A stretch of 64,000 bases of DNA from Streptomyces sp. NBC_00078 (GCF_026343335.1 NZ_JAPELX010000001.1:4898001-4962000); one strand, 5' to 3'; shown: positions 24,532 to 33,582, counted from the stretch's first letter. Program-made: numbers and translations. The notes: generated by a model not told the origin, from the sequence alone.

Positions 24532-24945
24532 ATGTCGATTCACGAGAACCTCCTCGGGGGCCCGCCCCCGACCCACCTCCCCGACGACCCCGCGCCCCGC
24601 GAGCTGCTGGCGAACGGCACCGCTTCGGCGGACGTCGCCGCCAAGTACCCGACGTCCTCGCTGGCCTGGGCCCAGCTGGCCGACGAGGCGTTCCAGCGGG
24701 GCAGCGTCGTGGAGTCGTACGCGTATGCCCGTACGGGCTACCACCGCGGCCTGGACTCCCTGCGCCGCAGCGGCTGGAAGGGCCACGGCCCGGTGCCCTG
24801 GGAGCACGAGCCCAATCGCGGTTTCCTGCGCGCCCTGCACGCCCTCGCCCGCGCCGCGCAGGCGATCGGCGAGCAGGAGGAGTACGAGCGCTGCAGCCAG
24901 TTCCTGAAGGACTCCTCGCCGGCGGCGGCCCAGACGCTGGGCTGA
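24532..24945 (+). CDS. DUF3151 family protein
   Basis: A 137-residue soluble helical protein matching the actinobacterial DUF3151 family (DVAAKYPTSSLAWAQLADEA; YARTGYHRGLDSLRRSGWKG; NRGFLRALHALARAAQAIGE). The TPR-like helices suggest protein binding, but no function is known. ATG 24532 begins at the conserved SIHENLLGG segment. It is followed by the tryptophan-degradation genes after 152 bases. Confidence 0.85.
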   Translation: MSIHENLLGGPPPTHLPDDPAPRELLANGTASADVAAKYPTSSLAWAQLADEAFQRGSVVESYAYARTGYHRGLDSLRRSGWKGHGPVPWEHEPNRGFLRALHALARAAQAIGEQEEYERCSQFLKDSSPAAAQTLG

Positions 24946-25097
24946 CCGGGGCGCATAGGTGCAGGTCCGCCTGGTGTGACCGGGCGGACCTTGCGGTTTC
25001 GGGGGACGATTGTGGAAGATGCCCCTGGGGACCGGGGCCACCGTGTCGACAACGGCAGGGGCGGACCGCTACCCGGAGTACACAGCAGGAGACAGCG

Positions 25098-25961
25098 ATG
25101 TCCCTTCAGGCTCAGCCCACGCAGGCTTCGGAGCCCGAGACCCCGCATCTCGCCCCGAAACTCAATTGGAGCAGCCAGGGCACCACCCCGTACGAGGACT
25201 ACGTCCAGGCGGACGTGCTCACCCACCTCCAGCACCCCCTCTCCGACGACCCCGGAGAGATGGTCTTCCTGGTCACGACCCAGGTGATGGAGCTGTGGTT
25301 CACCGTCATCGTCCACGAGTGGGAGACCGCGACGCGGGCCCTGCGCGAGGACCGGGTGCCCGTGGCGGTCGACGCCCTGAAGCGGTCGGTACGGGAGCTG
25401 GAGGCACTGAACGCCTCCTGGAAGCCCCTCGGCCAGCTCACCCCGGCCCAGTTCAACTCCTACCGCTCCGCGCTCGGCGAGGGCTCCGGCTTCCAGTCGG
25501 CGATGTACCGGCGCATGGAGTTCCTGCTCGCCGAGAAGTCCGCGTCCATGCTCGTCCCGCACCGCGGCGCCCCGCGCGTCCACGCCGAGCTGGAGAAGGC
25601 CCTGCACGAGCCGAGCCTGTACGACGAGGTGCTGCACCTGCTCGCCCGGCGCGGCCACCCGATCCCCGCCTCGGTCCTGCAGCGCGACGTCTCGCGGCGC
25701 TACGAGCCCAGCGAGGCCGTCGAGGCCGTCTGGACCGCGATCTACTCCGGTGACGAGCACGCCGAACTCGCCCGTCTGGGCGAGGCGTTGACGGACGTCG
25801 CCGAGCTGGTGTGGCGATGGCGCAACGACCATCTGGTCGCCACCCGTCGCGCGATGGGCGCCAAGGCCGGCACCGGCGGCTCGGCGGGCGTCGCCTGGCT
25901 GGAGAAGCGCGCGCAGAAGAACGTGTTCCCGGAGCTGTGGACGGCTCGGTCGCATGTCTGA
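25098..25961 (+). CDS. kynA: Tryptophan 2,3-dioxygenase
   Basis: A 287-residue heme enzyme that opens the indole ring of L-tryptophan to N-formylkynurenine. Family motifs include TPYEDYVQADVLTHLQHP, MVFLVTTQVMELWFTVIVHE (substrate and heme region), NSYRSALGEGSGFQS, and the C-terminal WRWRNDHLVATRRAMGAKAG with the proximal His. ATG 25098 follows AGGAGACAGCG. It overlaps kynureninase by 8 bases, forming an operon for kynurenine metabolism. Confidence 0.95.
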   Translation: MSLQAQPTQASEPETPHLAPKLNWSSQGTTPYEDYVQADVLTHLQHPLSDDPGEMVFLVTTQVMELWFTVIVHEWETATRALREDRVPVAVDALKRSVRELEALNASWKPLGQLTPAQFNSYRSALGEGSGFQSAMYRRMEFLLAEKSASMLVPHRGAPRVHAELEKALHEPSLYDEVLHLLARRGHPIPASVLQRDVSRRYEPSEAVEAVWTAIYSGDEHAELARLGEALTDVAELVWRWRNDHLVATRRAMGAKAGTGGSAGVAWLEKRAQKNVFPELWTARSHV

Positions 25962-27159
25962 ACTCATCGTGCGCGCAGGGGAGTTGGACGCCTCCGACGA
26001 ACTGGCCGGCTCGCGCAAGCAGTTCGTGCTCGACGAGGTGGTCTACCTGGACGGGAACTCCCTCGGCGCGCTGCCGACGACGGTCCCGGGGCGGGTGGAC
26101 GACGTCGTACGGCGTCAGTGGGGCGAGCTGCGTATCCGGTCCTGGGACGAGAGCGGCTGGTGGACGGCGCCCGAGCGGATCGGCGACCGGATCGCACCGC
26201 TGGTCGGCGCGGCGGCCGGGCAGATCGTCGTCGGCGACTCGACAAGTGTCAATGTTTTCAAGGCACTTGTGGGCGCGGTACGGCTCTCGGAGCAGTCGGA
26301 GCAGTCCTCGGGTGGCCGGGACGAGATCCTCGTGGACGCGACGACCTTCCCCACGGACGGGTACATCGCCGGATCGGCGGCCCGGATGACGGGCTGCACG
26401 CTGCGTCCGGTGACCCCGGCCGAGGTGCCGGACGCGCTGTCCGGTCGTACGGCTGCCGTCCTGCTGAACCACGTGGACTACCGCACCGGCCGGCTGCACG
26501 ACCTGCCCGGACTGACCGCCGCCGTGCACGCGGCGGGCGCGGTGGCCGTCTGGGACCTGTGCCACAGCGCGGGCGCGCTGCCGGTCGGGCTGGACGAGCA
26601 CGGGGTCGACCTGGCGGTCGGCTGCACCTACAAGTACCTGAACGGCGGCCCTGGTTCACCGGCGTACCTCTACGTCCGCGGCGATCTGCAGGACCGCTTC
26701 GACTCCCCGCTGCCCGGCTGGAACTCCCACGCGGAGCCCTTCGGGATGCGGTCCGAGTACGAACCGGCCGGGGGCGCGCTGCGCGGTCGGGTCGGCACCC
26801 CGGACATCCTGTCCATGCTCGCCCTGGAAGCGGCGCTCGACGTCTGGGACGGCGTCCCGATCGAGGCGGTGCGCGCCAAGTCCCTCGCCCTGACGGACTT
26901 CTTCCTGGAGTGCGTGCGGGAGTACGTGCCGGCGGGGCGCGTGGAGTCGCTGACTCCGGTGGCCCATGAGGAGCGCGGCAGCCAGGTGGCGCTCAGGTGC
27001 GCGGGCGCCGGGGACGTCATGAAGCGGCTGATCGAACGGGGCGTCGTCGGGGACTTCCGGCGCCCGGACGTCCTCCGGTTCGGTTTCACGCCGTTGTACG
27101 TCGGGTTCGGGGACGTGGAGCGAGCGGCCCGGGTGCTGGGGGAGACGCTCGCCGGGTAG
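25954..27159 (+). CDS. kynU: Kynureninase
   Basis: A 401-residue PLP enzyme cleaving kynurenine to anthranilate and alanine. It shows YLDGNSLGALP at the N-terminus, the phosphate-binding GDSTSVNVFKAL, WDLCHSAGALPVGL with the cofactor-binding Asp and His, and the PLP lysine in CTYKYLNGGPGSPAYLYV. The start overlaps kynA by 8 bases. With the next gene, it completes a tryptophan-to-anthranilate route. Confidence 0.95.
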   Translation: MSELIVRAGELDASDELAGSRKQFVLDEVVYLDGNSLGALPTTVPGRVDDVVRRQWGELRIRSWDESGWWTAPERIGDRIAPLVGAAAGQIVVGDSTSVNVFKALVGAVRLSEQSEQSSGGRDEILVDATTFPTDGYIAGSAARMTGCTLRPVTPAEVPDALSGRTAAVLLNHVDYRTGRLHDLPGLTAAVHAAGAVAVWDLCHSAGALPVGLDEHGVDLAVGCTYKYLNGGPGSPAYLYVRGDLQDRFDSPLPGWNSHAEPFGMRSEYEPAGGALRGRVGTPDILSMLALEAALDVWDGVPIEAVRAKSLALTDFFLECVREYVPAGRVESLTPVAHEERGSQVALRCAGAGDVMKRLIERGVVGDFRRPDVLRFGFTPLYVGFGDVERAARVLGETLAG

Positions 27160-27381
27160 CCGCAGGCGGTTGTGGCGTACGGGCCGGGCAGGCTGGGGAA
27201 GCGCCCGGCCCGCGGTCACAGAACCGTTTCCCCTCACCGAGCGTGATATCCCCGTGTCCGCGCACGTCACCGGCCTGGTACCGTCCCCGCCAACGGCCCG
27301 ATTTTCTCTCCTGGTCCGCCAAACCCTCCCCCAGTGCCGAAAGCCCGGGAGGTGCCCCCATCGTCGCTGAGAGGTTGGAGC

Positions 27382-28269
27382 ATGCCGGACGACGCCGCAG
27401 CAGCCCGGGCCGCCACCGAGGAGGAGTCGGCGTTCTCGCATCCCGCGGTCGAGCCCGACTCCACCGCCGCGTACGGTGACCACCCCGACCAGCTGATCGA
27501 CTTCTACGCCCCGCGCGTCGATCCGGCCCCCGGCACTCCCGTTCCGCTGGTCGTCGTCCTGCACGGGGGCGCGTGGCGCGCGGCCTACGACCGCCGGCAC
27601 ATCTCTCCGTTCGCGGACTTCCTCGCCCGGCGGGGGTTCGCGGTGGCCAGCGTCGAGTACCGGCGGGGGAGCGTGATCCCGGCCCAGGGCGGCACGGGCG
27701 GTCCCCTCGCGGGCCGGTGGCCGGAGACCTTCGACGACGTCGCCGCCGCGCTGGACGCACTGCCCGCGCTCGTGCGTGAGGCCCTTCCGGGGGCCGACCC
27801 GCGCCGCATGGTGGTCACCGGGCACTCGGCCGGCGGCCACCTCGCCCTGTGGGTGGCGGCCCGCCATCTGCTCCCCGCCGACGCCGCCTGGCGCGTCGAC
27901 CGTCCCGCACCCCTGCGCGGGGTCGTCGCCCTGGCCCCGATCGCGGACTTCGAAGTGGCCGGCAAACTCGACGTGTGCGCCGGGGCCGCGCGTCAACTGC
28001 TGGGTGGCGAGGAGAAGTTCGCCGAGCGCCGGCCGTACGCAGACCCGTCGCTGCTGCTCCCGACCGGCATCGCGACCACTCTGGTCCAGGGCCGCAGTGA
28101 CATCGACGTCCCGCAGGCGGTCGCCGAGGCGTATGCCGACGCGGCGGCCAAGGCCGGGGAGGTCGTGGGCTTCACGCTGCTGGAGGACGTCGGCCACTTC
28201 CCGCTGATCGACCCGGCGGCGGACGCGTGCGCGGTGGTGGCGGAGGAGATCGCACAGCTGGCGTGGTGA
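27382..28269 (+). CDS. kynB: Alpha/beta hydrolase, probable N-formylkynurenine formamidase
   Basis: A 295-residue alpha/beta hydrolase of the arylformamidase/esterase type. It has the oxyanion motif HGGAW in VVVLHGGAWRAAYDRRHISP, the nucleophile in VTGHSAGGHLALW, an Asp in GRSDIDVPQAVAE and a His in VGHFPLIDP. HGGxW hydrolases next to kynA and kynU usually hydrolyse N-formylkynurenine, so this is the likely missing middle step; the sequence alone does not exclude another esterase. RBS GGAG precedes ATG 27382. A gap of 222 bases separates it from kynU. Confidence 0.75.
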   Translation: MPDDAAAARAATEEESAFSHPAVEPDSTAAYGDHPDQLIDFYAPRVDPAPGTPVPLVVVLHGGAWRAAYDRRHISPFADFLARRGFAVASVEYRRGSVIPAQGGTGGPLAGRWPETFDDVAAALDALPALVREALPGADPRRMVVTGHSAGGHLALWVAARHLLPADAAWRVDRPAPLRGVVALAPIADFEVAGKLDVCAGAARQLLGGEEKFAERRPYADPSLLLPTGIATTLVQGRSDIDVPQAVAEAYADAAAKAGEVVGFTLLEDVGHFPLIDPAADACAVVAEEIAQLAW

Positions 28270-28290
28270 GCCGCCCCAGGTGAGCCACCG

Positions 28291-28557
28291 GGAGCGTCCG
28301 GGTTCCTCCTGAAGGATGCGTCGGCGGACCGGCTGGCCGAGGCGGTGCGGGTGATGCCCGGTGCCGGCGACGCGCTGCCGGCACCGGGCATCACCCGACG
28401 GCTGGTCGACCAGCCTCCCGCCTGGACGGCCGCCCTCGCACCCTCAAGGAGCGTGTCGGCCGGATCCCGGATCCTGGTGAAGCCGGGCCTCAGGGGCCGC
28501 GCGCAGGCAGCGGTGTTCGCGTACGAGTCGGGGCTGGCACGGCTGTCCGGCTACTGA
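28291..28557 (+). pseudogene. Response-regulator relic (LuxR type) with internal deletion
   Basis: Reads GASGFLLKDASADRLAEAVR, then loses similarity, and resumes as RILVKPGLRGRAQAAVFAYE before SGLARLSGY and stop. These are the end of a receiver domain and the end of a LuxR helix-turn-helix, close to the same parts of the regulator at 30156-30821. The first ~90 residues and most of the DNA-binding domain are missing. It lies 22 bases after the hydrolase gene. Confidence 0.8.
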
Positions 28558-28658
28558 CAGTCGTCCGGCTGCTGACCCGGTCGTCGGTTACTGACAGCAG
28601 CCGTCCGGCTGCTGACCCTGTCGTCCGGCTACTGGACAGTTGTCCGGCTACTGGCCGG
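28543..28658. repeat. 20-bp imperfect tandem repeats at the relic's 3' end
   Basis: Units resembling TCGTCCGGCTACTGACAG recur with a 20-base period at 28561, 28581, 28601, 28621 and 28641. The first partial unit is the relic's own final codons (CTGTCCGGCTACTGA), so the array appears to have grown from the gene's stop region. Confidence 0.75.
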
Positions 28659-28667
28659 AAGCCCGCG

Positions 28668-28719
28668 TCGGCCGCCGCGCCGTACCCGCAGTATCGGCCG
28701 CCGCGCCATACCCGTAGTA
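28668..28719. promoter_or_regulatory. 26-bp direct repeat upstream of the two-component operon
   Basis: Two adjacent 26-base copies, 24 of 26 identical (28668-28693 and 28694-28719). Each holds TACCCGYAGTA, a short dyad. They lie 34 bases before the kinase start, the expected place for a response-regulator binding site, so autoregulation by the neighbouring regulator is likely. Confidence 0.5.
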
Positions 28720-28752
28720 CCTGAGAGGGAGGTCGAAGGACCCTTCTCACTG

Positions 28753-30159
28753 GTGACGACGGCGCGTCCGGCACCGCCTACCGTCTTCATCGTGACCGAC
28801 AAGACCCACACGCAGCCGACGCCGTCGGAGCCGCCGGATGGCGCCTTCGAGCCGTACAAGCCGCGCAGCCCCGAGTTCCGGGCGGCGATGGACGCCCTGG
28901 GCGGGCTGCGGCAGGACCTCTTCCACGACGCGTTCGCCTACCGCCCGCTGCCTCGCGCGAGCGCCGACGGCCGGCTCGCCCGGCGGCTGTCCGGCCGGAT
29001 GCGCGACTACGTGACGTGGGCGCCGCACGTCCTGATCACGGCGGCCGGCCTGTTCGCGATGCTCATCGCCTCGAGCGTCGGCTTCCGTGGCGCGGGCACC
29101 AACCTGGCGCTCGGGCTGCTCGCCCTGGCTCCGGTCCTGCTGACCATGGTCCGGCCGGTCGGCGCGTTCTGGCTGTCGATGGTCGCGACCCCGGTCGCAG
29201 CGGTGCTCGACAGCTCGTGGGAAGGGGACTGGCCGTGGCCGGCCGGCAGCTTCGCCTGCCAGCTGATGGTGCTCACCATCGTGGCCGTACGCACCCGGCC
29301 GCGCACGGCCGCCTGGATGTGGGCGCTGACGGGGGTGTACGGGTTCCTGGCCGGCAGCTTCGGCGGCGGCCACTACTTCGGCTCGAACACCGTGCCACTG
29401 TTGTTCCTCTCGGCCATCGCCCTCCTCGCCGTGACCGTCTGGCACATCCGCCGGGACGCCCGGCAGGAAATGACCGCGCAGCAGACAGTGACTGCGCACG
29501 AGCGTTCCCGGCGCACCCTGCTGGAGGAGCGCACGACGATCGCGCGCGAGCTGCACGACGTGGTCGCGCACCACATGTCGGTCGTCGCCATCCAGGCGGA
29601 GGCCGCTCCCTACCGGGTGGAGAACCCGCCGCCGGAGCTGGAGCGCGCCTTCGTCACCATCCGGGAGAACGCGGTCGCGGCGCTCGCCGAACTGCGCCGG
29701 GTGCTGGGCGTCGTCCGCGCCGAGGACTACGAGGCCCCCGACGCCCCGCAGCCCACCCTCGCGGACCTGGACGCACTGCTCGCCAATGTGCGCGACGCGG
29801 GCCTGAGCGTCGACAAGGCGGTGACCGGGGCGGTGCGCGAACTCCCGCAGGGCGTCGAACTGTCGGCGTACCGCATCGTCCAGGAGGCGCTGAGCAACAG
29901 TCTGCGGCACGCGCCGGGTGCGAGCGCCAAGGTGGAGGTCTCCTACGTCCTCGGCGGTCTGGGTCTGCGCATAGTCAACGGCCCGCCGCCCGCGCCGAAC
30001 CTGGTCAAGCCCTCGCCGGGTGCCGGCCACGGCATCACCGGGATGCGCGAGCGCGTCTCGATGCTGAACGGCGAGATGACGGCGGCCCGCACCGACGAGG
30101 GAGGCTACGAGGTGGCGGTGTTCCTGCCGGTCGCGGGCGTGACGGAGGGTGAGGCATGA
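28753..30159 (+). CDS. Sensor histidine kinase, NarL-partner (HisKA_3) type
   Basis: A 468-residue kinase. A cytoplasmic N-terminal stretch is followed by about five or six membrane helices (residues ~95-240), the dimerisation/phospho-acceptor box ERTTIARELHDVVAHHMSVV (His near 270) and an HATPase_c domain with ALSNSLRHAPGA and GHGITGMRERV. GTG 28753 is used (GAAGGA 12 bases before), but GTG 28792 is possible as a leaderless start. It overlaps its response regulator in ATGA. Confidence 0.9.
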   Translation: MTTARPAPPTVFIVTDKTHTQPTPSEPPDGAFEPYKPRSPEFRAAMDALGGLRQDLFHDAFAYRPLPRASADGRLARRLSGRMRDYVTWAPHVLITAAGLFAMLIASSVGFRGAGTNLALGLLALAPVLLTMVRPVGAFWLSMVATPVAAVLDSSWEGDWPWPAGSFACQLMVLTIVAVRTRPRTAAWMWALTGVYGFLAGSFGGGHYFGSNTVPLLFLSAIALLAVTVWHIRRDARQEMTAQQTVTAHERSRRTLLEERTTIARELHDVVAHHMSVVAIQAEAAPYRVENPPPELERAFVTIRENAVAALAELRRVLGVVRAEDYEAPDAPQPTLADLDALLANVRDAGLSVDKAVTGAVRELPQGVELSAYRIVQEALSNSLRHAPGASAKVEVSYVLGGLGLRIVNGPPPAPNLVKPSPGAGHGITGMRERVSMLNGEMTAARTDEGGYEVAVFLPVAGVTEGEA

Positions 30160-30821
30160 CCATCCGGGTCCTGATCGCGGACGATCAGATGATGGTGCGC
30201 GAGGGCTTCTCGGTCCTGCTGAACGCGATGCCGGACATCGAGGTCGTGGGCGAGGCGGTGAACGGCCGCGAGGCGGTCGACCGGGTCCGCGAACTGGCCC
30301 CCGACGTCGTCCTGATGGACATCCGTATGCCCGAACTCAACGGCATCGAGGCGACCCGGGAGATCGTGGCCGCCGACAGCGCGTCGAAGGTGCTCGTCCT
30401 GACGACCTTCGACCTCGACGAGTACGTGTACCAGGCGCTGCGCGCGGGAGCCTCCGGCTTCCTCCTCAAGGACGCCTCGGCCCGCCAACTAGCGGACGGC
30501 GTAAGGGTGGTGGCCTCCGGCGAGGCGCTCCTCGCACCGACCGTCACCAAGCGGCTGATCACGGAGTTCTCGAAGCTGTCCACGTCCCCCCGCCTCATGC
30601 AGTCCGCCCAGGCGGCGTACGGCGATCTGACCGAGCGCGAGACGGAGGTCCTGGTCCTGATCGCGCAGGGCCTGTCGAACGCGGAGATCGCCGGTCGACT
30701 GGTGGTCGCCGAGTCGACGATCAAGACCCACGTCAGCCGGATCCTGGTGAAGCTGGGCCTCAGGGACCGCACACAGGCGGCGGTGTTCGCGTACGAGGCG
30801 CGACTGGTGACGCCGGGCTGA
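30156..30821 (+). CDS. Response regulator, NarL/FixJ family
   Basis: A 221-residue regulator. The receiver has VLIADDQMMVREGF, phospho-acceptor Asp in VVLMDIRMPELNG and switch Lys in GFLLKDAS. The C-terminal LuxR helix-turn-helix has LTERETEVLVLIAQGLSNAE and STIKTHVSRILVKLGLRDR. It is coupled to the kinase by a 4-base overlap. The deleted relic at 28291 is a paralogue. The 26-bp direct repeat upstream of the operon may be its site. Confidence 0.92.
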   Translation: MTIRVLIADDQMMVREGFSVLLNAMPDIEVVGEAVNGREAVDRVRELAPDVVLMDIRMPELNGIEATREIVAADSASKVLVLTTFDLDEYVYQALRAGASGFLLKDASARQLADGVRVVASGEALLAPTVTKRLITEFSKLSTSPRLMQSAQAAYGDLTERETEVLVLIAQGLSNAEIAGRLVVAESTIKTHVSRILVKLGLRDRTQAAVFAYEARLVTPG

Positions 30822-30877
30822 CCGGCGTGACGGGTGGCCGGCCGCGGTGCCGTGCGCGTGCGTCAGCCCTGGCTCTG

Positions 30878-31129
30878 GTGCAGAGCCCGGTGCGGTCCGG
30901 GACCCTGAAGGGCGCGGAGGCGAACCCGGGCCGGATCCGTGCCGCGATGCTGGTCCAGCGGCGGCGGATCCTGCTGGTGACGGACGCGGCACAGGTGGCG
31001 AGGCCGGTGTCGGCCGAGCGGGACGGGATGAAGGCCTCCGTGCTGAGGACGTACTTCACGGTCGTGGCCGACGAGCAGGTCCGCGGCCGCAGGGTGACGG
31101 TGTACGAGCGACGCGCGTCAGCTCGTTGA
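30878..31129 (+). CDS. Hypothetical short ORF, possibly a gene remnant
   Basis: An 83-codon frame after the response regulator, with a plausible middle (RRILLVTDAAQVARPVSAER) and end (VLRTYFTVVADEQVRGRRVT). It has no clear ribosome site and no recognised family. Codon use resembles real coding DNA, and a terminator follows at 31145. It may be a small gene or a decayed one. The rest of 30822-31257 holds no other gene. Confidence 0.3.
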   Translation: MQSPVRSGTLKGAEANPGRIRAAMLVQRRRILLVTDAAQVARPVSAERDGMKASVLRTYFTVVADEQVRGRRVTVYERRASAR

Positions 31130-31144
31130 GCACCGACCACCCGA

Positions 31145-31174
31145 GGAACACCCCTGGTCAGGCTGGGGTGTTCC
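31145..31174. terminator. Bidirectional terminator
   Basis: A perfect 10-bp stem GGAACACCCC/GGGGTGTTCC with a 10-base loop. It lies between the + strand genes ending by 31129 and the carboxylesterase that ends at 31258 on the minus strand. Confidence 0.7.
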
Positions 31175-31257
31175 AGGCCGGGGCGCCGGCGCCTGCGTAC
31201 GGGAGCAGCACGGGAGCAGCAACAGAGGAGCTGTTCTCGGCCCACGGCCGAAGCGGC

Positions 31258-32859
31258 TCACTGCAGGGCGTTCCAGAAGGTGCAGTGGTGGCGGGTGGTG
31301 GTCCGGGTGGGGCCTGTGTGGTCCGGGGCCAGGGACTGGACGGCACCGCTGGGCCAGTGCGGCGAGCCGGTGGCGTTGGGGTCGCCGGTGCGGGCGAAGC
31401 TGGCCCAGTAGTCGATCATGGTGTCGGCCAGGCGGTGCTGGGCCGCGGTCATGGTGCGGGGGCGGCCGCCGAGGTCGTACAGGTAGGGAAGCTCACTGGC
31501 ATGAGGTGCGCCGAGGGGGAACGGCGGCGTGCCCGGGGTGAGCGGCGGGGCGTGCTCGTCGGCGAACTCGTAGCGCCAGACGGGGACTTGGGCACTGAGC
31601 AGGTCGCCGGTGCGCAGGGTGGGGCAGGCGAAGTCGGCGTCGCCGATGACCGCGCCGAACACCGGGCCGCCGTTCGACGGCGTCACCGGGTACTCGTGGA
31701 CGATCGCGCTCGCTTGGTCCGGGCCGGGGAAGAAGGTGGCCGCGACGTCGGGCCAGGTATCGGGGGTGACGGGGTTACCGGCCTGGATGATGCCGGCGGC
31801 CCAGCCGTTGCCCTCGTCGTGGTTGCTGCCGATGAGTACGGGCACGTGCGGGAAGCCGCCGGCGGCGACGGCGGTCGCGGGGTCGTGGGGCAGCAACGGC
31901 GTTCCGTAGGCGGGCTGTTGGTCGGTGGCCTGGGCGGCCAGCACACGGGACACGCTCTTCCCGCGCAGACAGGCCAGGACGTGCCGGGCGGAGGAGCAGC
32001 CGACCTTGGCCGCGAACCGTGCGCCGGTCCCACGCGCTGTGGGCAGTGAGGCGGCGGACGGGGCGAACGGCCGGTCCGGGCGGCCGGTGCACGGCCCGCT
32101 CTGGATGATCGCCCGCTGGAAGAGCCCCACGGCGGCGGGCGAGGCGAGCTGGGCGCAGACGCTGTAGCCGCCGGCGGACTCGCCGGCCAGCGTCACGTTG
32201 CGCGGGTCGCCGCCGAAGGCGCCGATGCCGGCCCTGACCCAGCGCAGTGCCGCCTGCTGGTCGGCCAGGCCGAAGGTGCCGGAGCCGGGCAGTCCGGCGT
32301 GGGCGAGGAAACCGAGGGCGCCGAGGCGGTAGTTGACCGTGACGACCACGGCGCCGCCACGGGTGGCCATGCGATGGGCGTCGTAGGAGCTGCCGGCGCC
32401 GGTCGTGAAGCCCCCGCCGTGCAGCCAGACGATGACCGGCCTCGGGTGTCGCGGGGTGGCGGCGTCCGGCGCGGTGACGTTCAGGTAGAGGCAGTCCTCG
32501 TCGATGCTGCCGCCGGGCACCTCGCCCGCCGCCTGCGGGCAGGCGCTCGCGGGCCGGGTCGCGTCCCGGGTCCCCGTCCAGGGCCTTGCCGGACGGGGTG
32601 GCGCCCAGCGCAGGCGGCCCTTCGGAGGCGCCGCGTAGGGCAGGCCCTCGAAGGTGCGGTAGCCGTCGTGAGCGGTGCCCCGCACGGCGCCGTCGTGCGT
32701 GCGGACCACCGTCCCGACGGCGGGTGCGGCGCGATCCGCCTGCTGAGTCGGCAGGGCAGGCCCGGCGGCTGTGGCGGGCGGGGCGGCCGTGGCGAACACG
32801 GCGGTCAGCGCGCAGGCGGCCAGGGTGGTCAGGCTGGTCAGGACACGGTGCGTGTTCAT
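31258..32859 (-). CDS. Secreted carboxylesterase type B
   Basis: A 533-residue esterase of the para-nitrobenzyl/acetylcholinesterase family. It has an N-terminal signal peptide (LTTLAACALTAVFATAA), early EGLPYAAPP and SIDEDCLYLNV motifs, oxyanion HGGGF, nucleophile in VTLAGESAGGYSVCAQ, Glu in IGSNHDEGNGW and His in LGAPHASELPYLY. It hydrolyses carboxylic esters outside the cell. ATG 32859 is preferred to ATG 32877 because GGGGGAA precedes it. Confidence 0.92.
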   Translation of the reverse strand: MNTHRVLTSLTTLAACALTAVFATAAPPATAAGPALPTQQADRAAPAVGTVVRTHDGAVRGTAHDGYRTFEGLPYAAPPKGRLRWAPPRPARPWTGTRDATRPASACPQAAGEVPGGSIDEDCLYLNVTAPDAATPRHPRPVIVWLHGGGFTTGAGSSYDAHRMATRGGAVVVTVNYRLGALGFLAHAGLPGSGTFGLADQQAALRWVRAGIGAFGGDPRNVTLAGESAGGYSVCAQLASPAAVGLFQRAIIQSGPCTGRPDRPFAPSAASLPTARGTGARFAAKVGCSSARHVLACLRGKSVSRVLAAQATDQQPAYGTPLLPHDPATAVAAGGFPHVPVLIGSNHDEGNGWAAGIIQAGNPVTPDTWPDVAATFFPGPDQASAIVHEYPVTPSNGGPVFGAVIGDADFACPTLRTGDLLSAQVPVWRYEFADEHAPPLTPGTPPFPLGAPHASELPYLYDLGGRPRTMTAAQHRLADTMIDYWASFARTGDPNATGSPHWPSGAVQSLAPDHTGPTRTTTRHHCTFWNALQ

Positions 32860-32943
32860 AGGTTTCCCCCGTTTCATGCGTTTCCCCGTCTCTTGGATCG
32901 CCCGGCTTCTTGGCCCCGGGTTCTCGGGTTCTGGTGCTGTCGG

Positions 32944-33582
32944 TCAGCCGCCGCCCATCCCGCCCTGGGCGGCGATCATGGTCATGGACAGTCCGCGTAC
33001 GGTCTTCTCCAGACCGGGGGCGAGGGTGCCGAGGCGGCCGGTGCAGGCGTCGATGCGGTGCCGCAGCTCCCGGGCGTCCTGCCGCGAGACGACCGACCGG
33101 TCCTTGCCGGCCGCGGCCAGGGCCGCCAGAGCGGCGTCGGCGACGGGAATCCCGGCGACGGGTGCGTCGCCGTGCAGGACGGCCGACACGCGGTCGCGCA
33201 CCGCCCGGAGCGTGCCCGGGTCCGACACGGTCACGCGCCGTCCGCCCAGGCGGAGCCGCGACGACTCGACGGTGAGGAGCCCCAGCGCGGCCAGCTGGTC
33301 CTCCACCGCCGTCAGGGTGCGCCCGCTGTGCCGCCGGACCAGCTGCTTCCAGCCGTGTCCAGGAGCCTCCCGCAGCATCTCGTCCAGAACGGGATCCCCC
33401 GTCGATCCCGTTCCGGCGACCGCCACGCTGCCGCCGCCGGCCTCCACCAGCCGCCCGCGCAGGGCGAGTTCGACCAGGACGGCGGTCCGGACGAGCAGCC
33501 CGGTCCGGGAGCGGTCGTACGGCCCCCGGGCCTCTTCGTCGTAGGCGAGCAGGTACATGCGGTGATGGAGCGATTCGGTCAT
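32944..33582 (-). CDS. GPP34 (GOLPH3/Vps74-like) family protein
   Basis: A 212-residue helical protein of the bacterial GPP34 family (HHRMYLLAYDEEARGPYDRS; VELALRGRLVEAGG; LLREAPGHGWKQLVRR-like and LAALGLLTVE segments). Eukaryotic members bind phosphatidylinositol 4-phosphate; the role in Streptomyces is not known. ATG 33582 begins the conserved segment; the longer frame upstream is noncoding. It is transcribed with or just upstream of the secreted esterase. Confidence 0.8.
   Translation of the reverse strand: MTESLHHRMYLLAYDEEARGPYDRSRTGLLVRTAVLVELALRGRLVEAGGGSVAVAGTGSTGDPVLDEMLREAPGHGWKQLVRRHSGRTLTAVEDQLAALGLLTVESSRLRLGGRRVTVSDPGTLRAVRDRVSAVLHGDAPVAGIPVADAALAALAAAGKDRSVVSRQDARELRHRIDACTGRLGTLAPGLEKTVRGLSMTMIAAQGGMGGG

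Noticed and set aside
30149..30870. First part of the 326-codon + frame
   Set aside because: It is an out-of-frame reading of the response regulator; only the segment after 30878 could be coding.
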